Shown here piece by piece: positions 8,545 through 22,484 of a stretch of 64,000 bases of DNA; the first letter of the stretch is position 1; each line of letters starts with the position of its first letter. Location: the NCBI RefSeq assembly GCF_004340905.1, contig NZ_SLXD01000003.1:124001-188000 (forward strand), written 5' to 3'. Source of the DNA: Rubrivivax gelatinosus. GTDB lineage: Bacteria; Pseudomonadota; Gammaproteobacteria; Burkholderiales; Burkholderiaceae_C. A program made the translations under genes and the position numbers. The notes under the pieces were generated by a model. That model was not told the origin of the DNA and made no database searches. It saw only the letters and a list, made by a program, of their open reading frames with translations.

Positions 8545-11320
8545 AGCCGTCCAGCCGAGCCGTTTCCTGCTCGACCACGGCCGCCGGCGCGCGCGCGACG
8601 AAGTTCTCGTTGGCGAGCTTGGCGCGCGCCTTCGTGATCTCGCCTTCCAGCCGCGTGATCTCCTTGCCCAGGCGCGCGAGCTCGGCCTCGACGTCGATCT
8701 CCACGTGCAGCGCCAGGCGCAGCCCGCCGGCCAGCGCCACCGGTGCGGCCTGGGTCGCGGCGGCGAAGGCGGCTTCATCCGCCGGCATGCGCACCTCGGC
8801 CAGGCGCGCCAGCGCCTTCAGCAGCGGCGACGCGGCGTCGACGAACGCGGCGTCGCCATAGGCCACCAGCGGCACGCGTTCGCCGGGTGACAGGTTCATC
8901 TCGCTGCGCAGGTTGCGCACGACACCGACCACCGCCTTCAGCCGCGCGACCCATTCGTCGGCCGCGGCGTCGATCTTCTCCGGCTGGGCGACGGGGTAGG
9001 GCGCGCCGGCCACCGAGTCGGCCACCTTGCGGCCGGCCACCGGGGCCACCGTGTCCCACAACTCGGCGGTGATGAAGGGCGCGATCGGGTGCAGCAGGCG
9101 AAGCACGGTCTCGAGCACGCGGATCAGCGTGCGACGCGTCGCGCGCTGGGCGGCGGCGTCGCCGGTGGCGATCTGCACCTTGGCGATCTCGAGGTACCAG
9201 TCGCAGTACTCGTCCCAGACGAAGGCGTAGATCGTGTTGGCGACGTTGTCCAGGCGGTACTCGGTGAAGCCCTGGGCCACCGCCTGCTCGACACGCTGCA
9301 GCTCGCCGACGATCCAGCGGTCGGCCGGCGAGAACGTCATGTACTCGCTGCAGCTGCCGCTGGCGCAGGCCGCGTCGGCCTGCTCGCCGAGACCGCAGTC
9401 CTGGCCTTCGCAGTTCATCAGCACGAAACGCGTGGCGTTCCAGAGCTTGTTGCAGAAGTTGCGGTAGCCCTCGCAGCGCTTGGAGTCGAAGTTGATGTTG
9501 CGCCCGAGGCTGGCGTAACTCGCCATCGTGAAGCGCAGCGCGTCGGCGCCGAAGGCGGGGATGCCGGCCGGGAACTCCTTCTCGGTCTCCTTGCGCACGC
9601 GCGGCGCGGTCTCGGGGCGGCGCAGGCCGGTGGTGCGCTTGTCCAGCAGCGCCGGCAGCTCGATGCCGTCGATCAGGTCGACCGGGTCGAGCACGTTGCC
9701 TTCGCTCTTGCTCATCTTCTTGCCCTGCGCGTCGCGCACCAGGCCGTGGATGTAGACGTCGCGGAACGGCACCTTGCCGGTGAAGTGCGTGGTCATCATG
9801 ATCATCCGGGCGACCCAGAAGAAGATGATGTCGAAGCCGGTGACGAGCACCGAAGACGGCAGGAACAGGTCCTGCTCGACGGTCTTCTCGGGCCAGCCCA
9901 GCGTCGAGAACGGCACCAGCGCCGACGAGTACCAGGTGTCGAGCACGTCTTCGTCGCGCTTCAGTTCACCGGTGTAGCCGGCGGCCGCGGCGCGCGCGCG
10001 CGCTTCGTCCTCGCTGCGCGCGACGAAGAGCTCGCCGCCCGTGCCGTACCAGGCCGGGATCTGGTGGCCCCACCAGAGCTGGCGGCTGATGCACCAGTCC
10101 TGGATGTTGTTCATCCAGTGGTTGTAGGTGTTGACCCACTGCTCGGGCACGAAACGCACCTGGCCCGAGGACACGGCGTCGATCGCCTTGGCGGCGATGC
10201 TCTTGCCGTCGGCGCCGGGCTTGTTGACGGCGACGAACCACTGGTCGGTCAGCATCGGCTCGACGATCTGGCCGGTGCGTTCGCAGCGCGGCACCATCAG
10301 GCGGTGTTTCTTGGTCTCGACCAGCAGGCCCAGCGCGTCGAGGTCGGCGACGACGCGCTTGCGTGCCTCGAAGCGGTCCAGGCCGCGGTAGGCCACGGGC
10401 GCGTGGTCGTTGATCGTCGCCTTGAGCGTCAGCACGCCGATCGACGGCAGGCCGTGGCGCTGGCCGACGGCGTAGTCGTTGGCGTCGTGCGCCGGCGTCA
10501 CCTTGACGACGCCGGTGCCGAATTCGCGGTCGACGTAGGCGTCGGCGATGACCGGGATCGTGCGCTCGGTGAGCGGCAGCTTGACGCGCTTGCCGATCAG
10601 CGCCGTGTAGCGCTCGTCCTCGGGGTGCACCATCACCGCGGTGTCGCCGAGCATGGTCTCGGGCCGCGTCGTCGCGACGACCAGGCTGCCCGAGCCGTCT
10701 TCCAGCGGGTAGCGGATGTGCCAGAGGAAGCCGTCTTCCTCTTCGCTGGCGACCTCCAGGTCCGAGACCGCCGACTGCAGCACCGGGTCCCAGCTCACCA
10801 GGCGCTGGCCGCGGTAGATCAGGCCTTCGTCATAGAGGCGCACGAAGGTCTCGGTGACGACGCGCGAGAGCTTGTCGTCCATCGTGAAGTACTCGTGGTC
10901 CCAGCTGACGCTGTCGCCCATGCGGCGCATCTGGCGCGTGATCGTCGCGCCCGAGGCGTGTTTCCAGTCCCAGACGCGGGCGACGAAGTTCTTGCGGCCG
11001 AGTTCGTGGCGCGACTGGCCTGCTTCCTGCAGCTGGCGCTCGACGACGATCTGCGTGGCGATGCCGGCGTGGTCGGTGCCCGGCACCCAGAGCGTGTTGT
11101 CGCCGCGCATCCGGTGGTAGCGCGTCAGCGAGTCCATGATCGTCTGGTTGAACGCGTGCCCCATGTGCAGCGTGCCGGTGACGTTGGGCGGCGGCAGCTG
11201 GACGCAGAACGAGGGCCTGGACGGGTCCAGCGTGGGCGCGTGCGCGCCGCTGGCCTCCCAGATCGGGGCCCAGCGGGCTTCGATGGCGGCAGGTTCGAAC
11301 GACTTGGCGAGTTCGGGCAT
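8486..11320 (-). CDS. valS: Valyl-tRNA synthetase
   Basis: This 944-residue class-I aminoacyl-tRNA synthetase charges tRNA-Val. The HIGH motif appears as HMGH at residues 52-55 ([17 protein letters not shown]), and KMSKS is in [14 protein letters not shown] near residue 535. The C-terminal ~65 residues form the coiled-coil arm of ValRS ([19 protein letters not shown]). Length is normal. The 3' end overlaps the converging dehydrogenase-like gene. Confidence 0.97.
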   Translation of the reverse strand: MPELAKSFEPAAIEARWAPIWEASGAHAPTLDPSRPSFCVQLPPPNVTGTLHMGHAFNQTIMDSLTRYHRMRGDNTLWVPGTDHAGIATQIVVERQLQEAGQSRHELGRKNFVARVWDWKHASGATITRQMRRMGDSVSWDHEYFTMDDKLSRVVTETFVRLYDEGLIYRGQRLVSWDPVLQSAVSDLEVASEEEDGFLWHIRYPLEDGSGSLVVATTRPETMLGDTAVMVHPEDERYTALIGKRVKLPLTERTIPVIADAYVDREFGTGVVKVTPAHDANDYAVGQRHGLPSIGVLTLKATINDHAPVAYRGLDRFEARKRVVADLDALGLLVETKKHRLMVPRCERTGQIVEPMLTDQWFVAVNKPGADGKSIAAKAIDAVSSGQVRFVPEQWVNTYNHWMNNIQDWCISRQLWWGHQIPAWYGTGGELFVARSEDEARARAAAAGYTGELKRDEDVLDTWYSSALVPFSTLGWPEKTVEQDLFLPSSVLVTGFDIIFFWVARMIMMTTHFTGKVPFRDVYIHGLVRDAQGKKMSKSEGNVLDPVDLIDGIELPALLDKRTTGLRRPETAPRVRKETEKEFPAGIPAFGADALRFTMASYASLGRNINFDSKRCEGYRNFCNKLWNATRFVLMNCEGQDCGLGEQADAACASGSCSEYMTFSPADRWIVGELQRVEQAVAQGFTEYRLDNVANTIYAFVWDEYCDWYLEIAKVQIATGDAAAQRATRRTLIRVLETVLRLLHPIAPFITAELWDTVAPVAGRKVADSVAGAPYPVAQPEKIDAAADEWVARLKAVVGVVRNLRSEMNLSPGERVPLVAYGDAAFVDAASPLLKALARLAEVRMPADEAAFAAATQAAPVALAGGLRLALHVEIDVEAELARLGKEITRLEGEITKARAKLANENFVARAPAAVVEQETARLDGFTQALDRLQAQRARLAPSR

Positions 11321-11428
11321 GGGGCTCGTCGGCGGAAGAACGCCGCGGCGCGCACGGACGGCGCGCGCGGGCGGACGATTGGGGGAAGATCGGGATTGTA
11401 GGTTGCCGCCCCCTCTGGAGTTCCGCCC

Positions 11429-12784
11429 ATGAGCCACGCCTCCCGTCCGCTGTCCGCCGTCCTGCGCCGTGCCGCGCTCGCACTGCTGCCGGCCGTGCTC
11501 GCCGCCTGCGGAGGCGGCGGGGGCGGCAGCGACGGGGCCGAGGACTGCACGGTGCGCTCGCGCCAGGTCTGGCTGCGCGACTACATGGACGACTGGTACT
11601 TCTGGTACCAGATCTCGCCCAGCCCCTCGCCCTCGGGCTACTCGACGCTGGAGAGCTACTTCGACGCGCTGCTGTACACCGGCAGCAGCGCCGACTTCCC
11701 CGCCGACCGCTGGAGCTACTACGACAGCACCGAGGACTTCAACCGCTTCTGGGGCGAGGGCCGCACGATGGGCTACGGCGTCTCGGTCGCCGGGCTCGAG
11801 GTCGAGGACCGGCCCGACCAGCCGCTGTACGTGCGGGCCGTTGAGGCCCGCTCGGACGCCGCGGCGCGTGGCGTCGCGCGTGGCGACGAGATCGTCTCGA
11901 TCGACGGCGTCAGCGCCGCCGAGCTGATCGCCGATGGCAGCTTCTCGGTGCTGACCGCCGGCGGGACCGGCGACACGATCACGATGCTGCTGCGCCGCGA
12001 CGGCGCAACGCGCAGCGTCACGCTGACGGCCACCGAGTACGCGCTGACGCCGGTGCCGGTGACGACCGTGCTGACGACCACCGGCGGGCGCAAGCTGGGC
12101 TACGTCGCCGTCAAGGACATGATCTCGCAGGTGAACACGCCGCTGGCCCAGGCCTTCGCGTCCTTCGCCACCGCCGGCGTCGACGAGGTCGTGCTCGACC
12201 TGCGCTACAACGGCGGCGGGCTGGTGTCGGTGGGCGCGACGGTGGCCTCCTACGTCACGGGGGCGGCCAAGTCGGGGCAGGCCTACGCCCGGCTGCTCTA
12301 CAACGACCGCCACCAGGACGAGAACCAGACCTTCGCGTTCCAGAACCCGTCGTCGGCGGCGGGCGTCTCGCGCGTGTTCGTGCTCGTCGGCCCGCGCACC
12401 TGCTCGGCCAGCGAACAGGTCATCAACGGCCTGCGCGGCGTCGGCATCGAGGTCGTCGCGATCGGCGACACGACCTGCGGCAAGCCGGTGGGCTTCCTGC
12501 CCGAGGACGACGGCTGCGGCAGCACCTACAGCGTCGTGAACTTCGAGTCGGTCAACGCGCGCAACGAAGGGCGCTACTTCGACGGCTTCGCGCCGACCTG
12601 CGCCGTGGCCGAGGACTTCACGCGCACGCTGGGCGGTGCCAGCGAGCCGCTGCTGGCCGCGGCGGCCACCTACGCCGACTCCGGCGCCTGCCCGGCGAGC
12701 AGCACGGCGCGGGCCGCGACGCTGCGCGGCAGCGGCTGGCGCACGCCCGAGCCCGACGAGCGCCGCGGGATGATCGCGCGCTGA
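11429..12784 (+). CDS. S41 family (C-terminal processing) peptidase, lipoprotein
   Basis: This 451-residue exported protein has a signal peptide ending in lipobox LAAC (C27) and a GGGGGG linker, so it is probably an outer-membrane or periplasmic lipoprotein. A PDZ domain spans about residues 120-210 ([14 protein letters not shown]). The S41 core follows: [16 protein letters not shown] and then the SASE motif near residue 327, which carries the nucleophilic serine region. Several cysteine pairs near the C-terminus may form disulfides. Its substrate is unknown. It diverges from valS. Confidence 0.88.
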   Translation: MSHASRPLSAVLRRAALALLPAVLAACGGGGGGSDGAEDCTVRSRQVWLRDYMDDWYFWYQISPSPSPSGYSTLESYFDALLYTGSSADFPADRWSYYDSTEDFNRFWGEGRTMGYGVSVAGLEVEDRPDQPLYVRAVEARSDAAARGVARGDEIVSIDGVSAAELIADGSFSVLTAGGTGDTITMLLRRDGATRSVTLTATEYALTPVPVTTVLTTTGGRKLGYVAVKDMISQVNTPLAQAFASFATAGVDEVVLDLRYNGGGLVSVGATVASYVTGAAKSGQAYARLLYNDRHQDENQTFAFQNPSSAAGVSRVFVLVGPRTCSASEQVINGLRGVGIEVVAIGDTTCGKPVGFLPEDDGCGSTYSVVNFESVNARNEGRYFDGFAPTCAVAEDFTRTLGGASEPLLAAAATYADSGACPASSTARAATLRGSGWRTPEPDERRGMIAR

Positions 12785-12792
12785 AGCCGCGT

Positions 12793-14406
12793 TCAGGCGC
12801 CCGGCTGCACGCCGGGCACGACGCGGTTCTTGCCGCTGCGCTTGGCCTCGTAGAGCCGGGCGTCGGCGGCGGCCAGCAGCGCCTGGCGGCCGTCGGCCTC
12901 CTCGCGCTCGGCCAGGCCCATCGACAGCGTCACGCGCTGCAGCTGCGGCTCGACGGCCGACCAGTCGTGCGCCTCGACGGCCGCGCGCATCGCCTCGCAG
13001 GCGCGCAGCGCGTCGTTCGCCGAGGCCTCGACGAAAACGACGCAGAACTCCTCGCCGCCGTAGCGGGCGACGAGGTCGATGTCGCGGCAGTGCAGGCGCA
13101 GCAGCGCCGCGACATCGCGCAGCACGGCGTCGCCGATGGCGTGGCCGTGGCGGTCGTTGATGCGCTTGAAGTCGTCGATGTCGATCATCGCCACCGCCAG
13201 TGCGTGGCCGTGGCGCGCGGCGCGCGCGTATTCGTCGCGCAGGCGCTCGTCGAGCTGGCGGCGGTTGGCCACGCCGGTCAGCGCGTCGGTGCGTGTCTGC
13301 TCGGCCAGGCGCGCGCTCTCCAGCCGCGCCATCGCCGCGTCGTGGCGCGCGCGGGCGAGGTCGAACTGCACCTGCAGCGCGCGCAGCTTGCGGTCGGACT
13401 CCTCGTTGAACTGCGCCCGCTCGGCGGCGTGCAGCGCCTCGTGGTGGGCCAGCGCGTCCTCGAAGCGGCCGGCCTTCTTGTGCAGCGCCCACAAGGCCTT
13501 GTGCACGCGTGCGGCGTGCTGGCCGGCGCCGCGCTGTGCCGCGACCTCGGCCGCCCGTTCGAGCGAGCGGCGCGAGCCGGCTTCGTCGCCGTCGGCCGCC
13601 TGCAGCTCGCCCTGCAGCACGAGGCCGAAGCACTCGGCGTTCGGGTAGCCCGCCGCCTGCGCCGCCGGCACCACGCCGGCCAGCACGGCGCGCGCCTCGT
13701 CGCGCCGCCCCAGCGCCAGCAGCGGCTCGACGCTGTTGAGCCCGGCGATGATGCGCGCGCCCCCGGGCTGCGCTTGGTTCTCGTCGATCTCGATGGCCCG
13801 GCGCAGGTGCTGCAGCGCCTCCTCGTGCCGGCCGAGGTTCTTGCAGTTGATGCCCATGTTGTTGAGCACGTTGACGCTGCGTGTCGGGTCGCCGGCCTGC
13901 TCGTACAGCGCCAGCGCCTCGCGGTACTGCACGAGGCCGGCCTCCGGGTCGCCGCCCTTGGACAGCACGACGCCGACGCTGAGCAGGGTGCTGGCGAGCT
14001 GCACCGGGTCGGCCAGCGTGCGCGCGACGGCGGCGGCCTGCGAGCCCCAGTCCAGCGCGACGTCGAGCACGCCGGCCTCGTCGCTGGCGATGGCCAGCGC
14101 GCGCAGCACCTGGCACTCCAGCAGCAGCTCGCCCGGGGGCACCAGGCCGCGTGCGGCCTGCAGCTCGTCCAGCGCCTCGGCGTGGCGGCCCAGGAAGCTC
14201 AGCGCCAGGCCGCGCACGCGCCGCGCCGCGGCCAGCGTGGCCATCGGCAGCGGGCCGGCCAGTGACAGCGCCTCGTCGGCCAGGCGCAGCGTCGCCGCAG
14301 GCTGCGTGTAGTACAGCGTCTCGGCCTCGGCCAGCAGGCCGCCGGCCATGCGGACGTCGGCCTCGACGTCCGCGTCCTCGCGCTGCGGGGCGGCCAGCGT
14401 GTTCAC
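12793..14406 (-). CDS. TPR-repeat diguanylate cyclase (GGDEF protein)
   Basis: This protein of 537 residues (GTG start) has an N-terminal helical array of tetratricopeptide-like repeats (about residues 20-330), a short coiled coil, then a GGDEF domain with the intact active site YGGEEF at residues 449-454. It is predicted to make c-di-GMP from two GTP. There is no transmembrane segment or signal peptide, so it is cytosolic and probably controlled through protein contacts of the TPR part. The GTG start overlaps the guaC stop (ATGTGA). An ATG at 14349 is an alternative start. Confidence 0.85.
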   Translation of the reverse strand: MNTLAAPQREDADVEADVRMAGGLLAEAETLYYTQPAATLRLADEALSLAGPLPMATLAAARRVRGLALSFLGRHAEALDELQAARGLVPPGELLLECQVLRALAIASDEAGVLDVALDWGSQAAAVARTLADPVQLASTLLSVGVVLSKGGDPEAGLVQYREALALYEQAGDPTRSVNVLNNMGINCKNLGRHEEALQHLRRAIEIDENQAQPGGARIIAGLNSVEPLLALGRRDEARAVLAGVVPAAQAAGYPNAECFGLVLQGELQAADGDEAGSRRSLERAAEVAAQRGAGQHAARVHKALWALHKKAGRFEDALAHHEALHAAERAQFNEESDRKLRALQVQFDLARARHDAAMARLESARLAEQTRTDALTGVANRRQLDERLRDEYARAARHGHALAVAMIDIDDFKRINDRHGHAIGDAVLRDVAALLRLHCRDIDLVARYGGEEFCVVFVEASANDALRACEAMRAAVEAHDWSAVEPQLQRVTLSMGLAEREEADGRQALLAAADARLYEAKRSGKNRVVPGVQPGA

Positions 14407-15380
14407 ATGAACAGGTGTTCGCCGGCGTTCTCGCCGCCCAGGATCACGTAGTTGACCTTCTTCAGGTCGGCCAGCGTGCGCCCGCCGGCGTAGCTGATCG
14501 AGCTCTGCAGGTCCTCGCGCATCTCGCGCAGCGTGTCGGCCAGGCGGCCCTTGATCGGCTCGAGGATGCGCTTGCCCTCGACGTGCTTGTATTCGCCCTT
14601 GTTGAAGTCGCTGGCCGAGCCGTAGTACTCCTTGTAGAGCTTGCCGTCGACCTCGACGGTCTGGCCGGGGCTCTCCTCGTGGCCGGCGAAGAGCGAGCCG
14701 ATCATCACCATCGTCGCGCCGAAGCGCACGCTCTTGGCGATGTCGCCGTGGTGGCGGATGCCGCCGTCGGCGATGATGGGCTTGGTCGCCACGCGCGCGC
14801 ACCACTTCAGCGCCGACAGCTGCCAGCCGCCGGTGCCAAAGCCGGTCTTCAGCTTGGTGATGCAGACCTTGCCCGGGCCGACGCCGACCTTGGTCGCGTC
14901 GGCGCCCCAGTTCTCGAGGTCGATCACGGCCTCGGGCGTGGCGACGTTGCCGGCGATGACGAAAGCCTGCGGCAGCCGCGTCTTGATGTGCTCGATCGTC
15001 TTGCGCACGCTCTCGGCGTGGCCGTGGGCGATGTCGATCGTGATGTAGTCGGCGCCGACGCCGTCGGCCGCCAGGCGGTCGATGGTCTCGTGGTCGTGCG
15101 GCTTGACGCCCGAGCTGATCGACACGAACAGGCCCTTGTCGCGCATGCGCCGCGCGAAATCGACGCTGTCGAGGTCGAAGCGGTGCATGACGTAGAAGTG
15201 GCCGGACGCGGCGAGCGTCTCGGCGATCGTCTCGTCGAGCACCGTCTTCATGTTCGCCGGCACCGCCGGCAGGTTGAAGCGGCGCCCGCCGAAGACGATC
15301 GAGGGGTCGCACTCGCTGCGGCTGTCGACGCGGCATTTGCGCGGCAGCAGCAGGATGTTGTCGTAGTCGAAGATTTCCAA
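14403..15380 (-). CDS. guaC: GMP reductase
   Basis: This 325-residue (beta/alpha)8 enzyme of the IMPDH/GMPR family converts GMP to IMP with NADPH. It lacks the CBS domains of IMPDH. The catalytic cysteine is C173 in [11 protein letters not shown], and the GSASDFNKG and [17 protein letters not shown] segments match GuaC. The start is TTG at 15380 ([15 protein letters not shown]); no ATG gives a proper N-terminus. It overlaps the TPR-GGDEF gene by four bases, so the two are co-translated. Confidence 0.92.
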   Translation of the reverse strand: MEIFDYDNILLLPRKCRVDSRSECDPSIVFGGRRFNLPAVPANMKTVLDETIAETLAASGHFYVMHRFDLDSVDFARRMRDKGLFVSISSGVKPHDHETIDRLAADGVGADYITIDIAHGHAESVRKTIEHIKTRLPQAFVIAGNVATPEAVIDLENWGADATKVGVGPGKVCITKLKTGFGTGGWQLSALKWCARVATKPIIADGGIRHHGDIAKSVRFGATMVMIGSLFAGHEESPGQTVEVDGKLYKEYYGSASDFNKGEYKHVEGKRILEPIKGRLADTLREMREDLQSSISYAGGRTLADLKKVNYVILGGENAGEHLFM

Positions 15381-15614
15381 GGCCGGGCTCCGTGATCCGT
15401 GAGAGGCGATGGACCCGGCTGCAGCGCGCCGGCGGCGGGCGCGTCCTGACATGGCGGCCGGTGTGCCGGACGCAAGAAATCGAGTCCGGTGACCGATTCT
15501 ACGCAGCGGCGTCCGGAGACGGCGCGTGGTGGACTTGTGCGCGGGCCGTCGCTGTCACCACGTGTTACGCTGCGGCGTCACAGAGCGACCGGCCAGGGAC
15601 GGGCCGGATTGCAC

Positions 15615-18600
15615 ATGAACACCGCCCTCGACGCGCTGACCCAGCGGCTGCGGCAGGAGCGACTGGCCCTCGCCCTGCTCCTGCTCGTCGTCGCCTTCTC
15701 GCTCGGCGCGCTGCGCCTTCGCGCCCGCGACGACGCCCTGGCCGCCGAAGGCGCCCGGCTCGCCGACCAGGCCGTTGCCGTGCGCCAGGTCCTGGCGCTG
15801 CAGGTCGGCGCCGCCCGCAGCGCGCTGGTCGCCCTGCGTTCGGAGTTGGCCGCCACGCCGGGACAGGCCTCCGGCCGCCTGAAGGCCTTCGCCGAGTCGA
15901 CGCCCGCCGTCGGTGACGTGCTGCGCCTGGACGCGCACGGCCGTGTCCTCGCCGCCAGCCGCGTGCTGCCCGAGCACAGCCGCGTCGGTCCGCTGCCGAC
16001 GGCCCGCGCGAGCGACCGCCTGGTGCTGCTGCCGCCCGACGAGGACGAGCGCGGCCGGCGTCGCCTGCTGATGCTGCTGCCGATGCCCGACGGCGGCTGG
16101 CTGGCCACCGAGCTCGATGCGGCGCACGCGCGTGCCGTCTTCGGCGCCGTGCGCTACGCCGCGGACATGCGTATCGCGCTGGCCCATGGCGGCGGCCGCC
16201 TGCTGCTGACCGAGCCGCCGCGGGCCGACCTCGCCCAGATCGATCTCCTGCGCAGCAGCCCGGCCTTCGTCGCCCACCGCGACAGCGGGCAGGACACCAG
16301 CGTGCAGCGTGCACACAGCGCGCTGTCGACCGACGAGCGGCTGTTCGCGCTGACCACGCTGCGCGCGCCGATGCTGCCGCTGGACGGCCAAATCGAGTTC
16401 GCCACCAGCCGCAACGTCGATGCGGTGCTCGAGCCCTGGCGCACGCAGACACTGCTGGTCGCCGCGGGCTTTCTCGCCGTGTCGCTGGTCGCTGCCGCGG
16501 GGCTGGCGCTGATGCAACGCCGCCAGCGCGAGGCGATGGACCGGCTGAGGGTCGAGGGCGAGCGGCTCGAGCTGGCCTTGCGCGGCGCCGACCTGGGCCT
16601 GTGGGACAACGACTGGCGGCTCGACCATGGCACCGTCAACGCCCGCTGGTGCGAGATCCTGGGGCTGCCGCCTCCGGACGGCCGCGACATGCGTGCGGTC
16701 TGGCTCGAGCGCCTGCACCCCGACGACCGCGAGACCGTCATCGCCACCGAGCGGCGCCACCTCGAGGGCCGCAGCCCGTCCTACGAGGCGATCTACCGCC
16801 TGCGCCACGCCGACGGCCGCTGGATCTGGGTGCTCGACCGCGGCAAGGTGCTGCTGCGCGGCGCCGACGGCCGACCGCTGCGCATGACGGGCACGCTGCT
16901 GGACATCGACAAACGCATGCGCGAGCAGCAGGCGCTGGCCGCCAGCGAGCGCCGGCTGGCGATCACCTTGCGGTCGATCGGCGACGGCGTCATCGTCACC
17001 GACCGCGAGACCCGCGTCACGCGCATGAACACGACGGCCGAACGCCTGACCGGCTGGCCCGAGGTGGAGGCGCTGGGGCGGCCGCTGGTCGAGGTGTTCC
17101 GCATCGTCAACCAGCGCAGCGGCGAGACGGTCGCCAACCCGGCCGAGCAGGTCATCGCCACCGGCCGCATCGTCGAGCTGGCCAACGACACCGCGCTGCT
17201 GGCGCGCGACGGCCGGCGCCTGTTCATCGAGGACAGCGCGGCGCCGATTCCCGGCGACGACGGCGCCATCTCCGGCGTCGTGCTGGTCTTCAGCGACGTC
17301 ACCGAGCGCTACGTCGCACGCCAGGCGCTGCGCGAACGCGAACGGCTGCTGGCCGGCATCACCGACGCGCTGCCCGGCCCGGTGGCGCGGCTGGACCTGG
17401 AGGGCCGCTACCGCTTCGCCAGCGCCGCCTACCGCGACTGGTTCGGGCTGGACCCGGCGACCGTCGTCGGGCGCACGATCAGCGAGGTGCTGGGCGAGCC
17501 GCTGCACCGGCTGGGCCTGCCCTACCTGCGCCGCGTGCGGGCCGGCGAGGTGGTGCGCTTCGACCTGCCGCTGAAGACCGCCGACGGCCAGCAGCGCCAC
17601 GCCTTCGTCACCCTGCTGCCCGACCGTGACGCCGACGGCGCGGTCTGCGGCCACTTCGCGGTGACCTTCGACGTCGGCGAGCTCAAGCGCGCCGAGGAGG
17701 CGCTGCGTGCCAGCGAGCGCCGGCTGCGCGCGCTGCTGGACAACCTGATGACCGGGGTCGTCGTGCACGAACCGGACCTGTCGGTGCGCGAAGCCAACGC
17801 GGCGGCGCTGCAGATGCTCGGAGTGCCGGACGTGAAGGCCATGCTGGCGCGCGGCGCCGACGACTGGGCGGTCGTCGACGAGCACGGCCAGCCGCTGGCC
17901 CAGGACGAGCTGCCGGCGATGCGGGCCCGGCGCAGCGGCCGTCGCGTCGCCGACATGGTGCTCGGCGTGGGCCGTGCCGACGGCCGCCAGCTCTGGGCGC
18001 TGTGCAACGCCGTGCCGCTGCACGACGACGACGGCCGGCTCGAGTCCATCGTCGTCGCCTTCGCCGACATCACCGCGCGGCGCGAGGCCGAACGCCTGGA
18101 GCGCCGGCTGCGCGACACGCAGAAGATGGAGGCCATCGGCACGCTGGCCGGCGGCATCGCGCACGACTTCAACAACATCCTCGCCGGCATCCTCGGGCGG
18201 CTGACGCTGGCGCGCGAGGACGCCGCGGCCTCGCGCCCGGTGCACGAACACCTGGACCAGGCGATGCAGGCCGGCCTGCGCGCGGTGGCGCTGGTGCGCA
18301 AGATCCTCGAGTTCAGCCGCGGCGAGACCGGCGCGATGACGCTGCAGCCGGCCGCGCCGGTCGTCGAGGAGACGCTGGGCATGCTGCGCGCGATGGTGCC
18401 CGGTGGCGTGCAGCTGCACGCCGTGCTGCCGTCCGAACCGGTGGCCGTGCGTGTTGACGGCACCCAGCTGCAGCAGGTGCTGCTGAACCTGGCGACCAAT
18501 GCCTGGCACGCGTTGCCGGCCACCGGCGGGCGTGTCGAGGTGGGCCTCGAGCGCCTGGACGCCAGCCAGGCCCGCGCGCAGGGCGAGCCGGCGCTGGCCG

Positions 18601-19268
18601 AGGGGCCCGTGGCCCACCTCTGGGTGCGCGACGACGGCCACGGCATCGCGCCCGACGTGCTCGCGCGCATCTTCGAGCCCTTCTTCACGACCAAGCCGGT
18701 GGGCAAGGGCACCGGGCTGGGACTGTCGGTGGTGCACGGCATCGTGCAGGCGCACGGCGGCGCGATCCGCGTCGAGAGCCGGCTGGACGCTGGCAGCACC
18801 TTCCACGTCTACCTGCCGTCGCCCGAGGCGCCCGCAGCGGCGCCGCCGCCGGCGGCCGGCACCGCCGCCGCGCCGCGGCCGGCGGCGTCGGGCGCCCGCG
18901 TGCTGCTCGTCGACGACGACCCGATCGTCGCCGCGGTGCACGGGCAGCTGCTGCGCCGCGCGGGTTACCTCGTGCAGGTCTGCGACTCCGGCCGCGAGGC
19001 CCTGGCGCTGCTGGAACGCAGCCCGGGCGGCTTCGATGCCGTCGTCACCGACCACAACATGCCCGACACCTCGGGCATCGAACTCGCGCGCCGCATCGTG
19101 GCCACGGCGCCGCAGCTGCCGGTGCTGCTGTGCTCGGGTTTCGTCGACGATGCGCTGCACGCCCAGGCGGCGGCGGTCGGCGTGCGCCGCGTGGTGCCCA
19201 AGGAGGATGCCTACGAACGCCTGGCCCCCGCCCTGGCGGCGGTGCTGGCCGGGGAGGGCGACTCCTAG
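15615..19268 (+). CDS. Hybrid sensor histidine kinase/response regulator with multiple PAS domains
   Basis: This 1217-residue inner-membrane sensor has TM1 at about residues 17-34, a ~245-residue periplasmic region, and TM2 at about 279-301. About four PAS/PAC modules follow (roughly 316-435, 446-568, 579-692, 702-825). The HisKA H-box is AGGIAHDFNNILAG with phosphorylatable His850, and the HATPase has GTGLGLSVVHGIVQAHGG. After an Ala/Pro linker comes a receiver domain whose phospho-acceptor is Asp1146 (VVTDHNMP). The signal is unknown, and no separate DNA-binding regulator is adjacent. It is nine bases upstream of uvrD. Confidence 0.93.
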   Translation: MNTALDALTQRLRQERLALALLLLVVAFSLGALRLRARDDALAAEGARLADQAVAVRQVLALQVGAARSALVALRSELAATPGQASGRLKAFAESTPAVGDVLRLDAHGRVLAASRVLPEHSRVGPLPTARASDRLVLLPPDEDERGRRRLLMLLPMPDGGWLATELDAAHARAVFGAVRYAADMRIALAHGGGRLLLTEPPRADLAQIDLLRSSPAFVAHRDSGQDTSVQRAHSALSTDERLFALTTLRAPMLPLDGQIEFATSRNVDAVLEPWRTQTLLVAAGFLAVSLVAAAGLALMQRRQREAMDRLRVEGERLELALRGADLGLWDNDWRLDHGTVNARWCEILGLPPPDGRDMRAVWLERLHPDDRETVIATERRHLEGRSPSYEAIYRLRHADGRWIWVLDRGKVLLRGADGRPLRMTGTLLDIDKRMREQQALAASERRLAITLRSIGDGVIVTDRETRVTRMNTTAERLTGWPEVEALGRPLVEVFRIVNQRSGETVANPAEQVIATGRIVELANDTALLARDGRRLFIEDSAAPIPGDDGAISGVVLVFSDVTERYVARQALRERERLLAGITDALPGPVARLDLEGRYRFASAAYRDWFGLDPATVVGRTISEVLGEPLHRLGLPYLRRVRAGEVVRFDLPLKTADGQQRHAFVTLLPDRDADGAVCGHFAVTFDVGELKRAEEALRASERRLRALLDNLMTGVVVHEPDLSVREANAAALQMLGVPDVKAMLARGADDWAVVDEHGQPLAQDELPAMRARRSGRRVADMVLGVGRADGRQLWALCNAVPLHDDDGRLESIVVAFADITARREAERLERRLRDTQKMEAIGTLAGGIAHDFNNILAGILGRLTLAREDAAASRPVHEHLDQAMQAGLRAVALVRKILEFSRGETGAMTLQPAAPVVEETLGMLRAMVPGGVQLHAVLPSEPVAVRVDGTQLQQVLLNLATNAWHALPATGGRVEVGLERLDASQARAQGEPALAEGPVAHLWVRDDGHGIAPDVLARIFEPFFTTKPVGKGTGLGLSVVHGIVQAHGGAIRVESRLDAGSTFHVYLPSPEAPAAAPPPAAGTAAAPRPAASGARVLLVDDDPIVAAVHGQLLRRAGYLVQVCDSGREALALLERSPGGFDAVVTDHNMPDTSGIELARRIVATAPQLPVLLCSGFVDDALHAQAAAVGVRRVVPKEDAYERLAPALAAVLAGEGDS

Positions 19269-19277
19269 AATCCCGGG

Positions 19278-21632
<2,355 letters not shown>

Positions 21633-21657
21633 CCGGCAGGGCGCCGGCCGGGCGGTC

Positions 21658-22476
21658 TCAGACCGGCTCGACCGGCGGCCGCACCGCGTCGGCGCCGCCG
21701 AAGCTGTCGTTGAAGGTGAACAGCAGCGACACGTAGAACACGGTCGAGAACAGCAGCCCCGCCGGCAGCGCCAGCATCGAGGCCGCGCTGTGCGCGCCGA
21801 GCAGCGAGAACACCAGCGCCGCGACGATGCCGAAGACGGTGGCGACGACGAACCAGGCCAGGCCGTAGACGAAGAACGCGCCCTTGCAGCGCCAGACCGC
21901 CAGCGTGCTGGAGAACAGCGACTGCGCGACGCCCTGGCGTCCCCAGTGCACCAGCGCCGGCGCGTGCCAGAACGGCACCGACAGCAGCGTGCCCAGCACC
22001 AGGCCGAGCACGGCGGCGGTGGTGACGCCGGGTTCGGCCATCAGCGCGTCCAGTTCCTCCTGCGGCACCGTGCCCTGGGCCATCAGTTCCTGCAGGCGCT
22101 GCATCGCGCCGCCGGAGACCAGGTCGCAGATCACCAGGATCGCGATCGCGCACAGGCCGTACAGCGCGCACAGCACCAGCAGCGAGGTGCGCCGCCGGGC
22201 GTCGCTCTTGAGCGGCTCGACGAACTGCGCCGGCGTCACCGGCCCGCCCAGCAGCGCCGATTGCGCCGCCACCATGAAACCCAGCGACAGCATCGGCAGC
22301 GACATCATCTGCAGCACGCCGCCGAGGATGGGCACCAGCGACACCGCCAGCGCAGCGAACAGGAACACGGCGAACAGCGCCGTGAAGGCCAGCGGGCGGC
22401 GGGCGTAGAGCGCGAAGGCGTCGCGCAGCCAGCGCGCACCACGCGCGGGATCGACCGTCTTCAGTTGCAGCGGCAT
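21658..22476 (-). CDS. BPSS1780-family integral membrane protein
   Basis: This 272-residue membrane protein has about six hydrophobic segments. It resembles the BPSS1780 family of Burkholderiales, found between uvrD and thrB in related genomes. N-terminal WLRDAFALYARRPLAF is typical. Function is not known. It lies eight bases downstream of thrB and is probably cotranscribed with it. Confidence 0.82.
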   Translation of the reverse strand: MPLQLKTVDPARGARWLRDAFALYARRPLAFTALFAVFLFAALAVSLVPILGGVLQMMSLPMLSLGFMVAAQSALLGGPVTPAQFVEPLKSDARRRTSLLVLCALYGLCAIAILVICDLVSGGAMQRLQELMAQGTVPQEELDALMAEPGVTTAAVLGLVLGTLLSVPFWHAPALVHWGRQGVAQSLFSSTLAVWRCKGAFFVYGLAWFVVATVFGIVAALVFSLLGAHSAASMLALPAGLLFSTVFYVSLLFTFNDSFGGADAVRPPVEPV

Positions 22477-22484
22477 GCGGGGAT

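Noticed and set aside
11328..14116. Continuation of the valS frame upstream through the S41 peptidase and the GGDEF gene as one long protein
   Set aside because: ValS has a normal N-terminus at 11320. The upstream part is the shadow of other genes.
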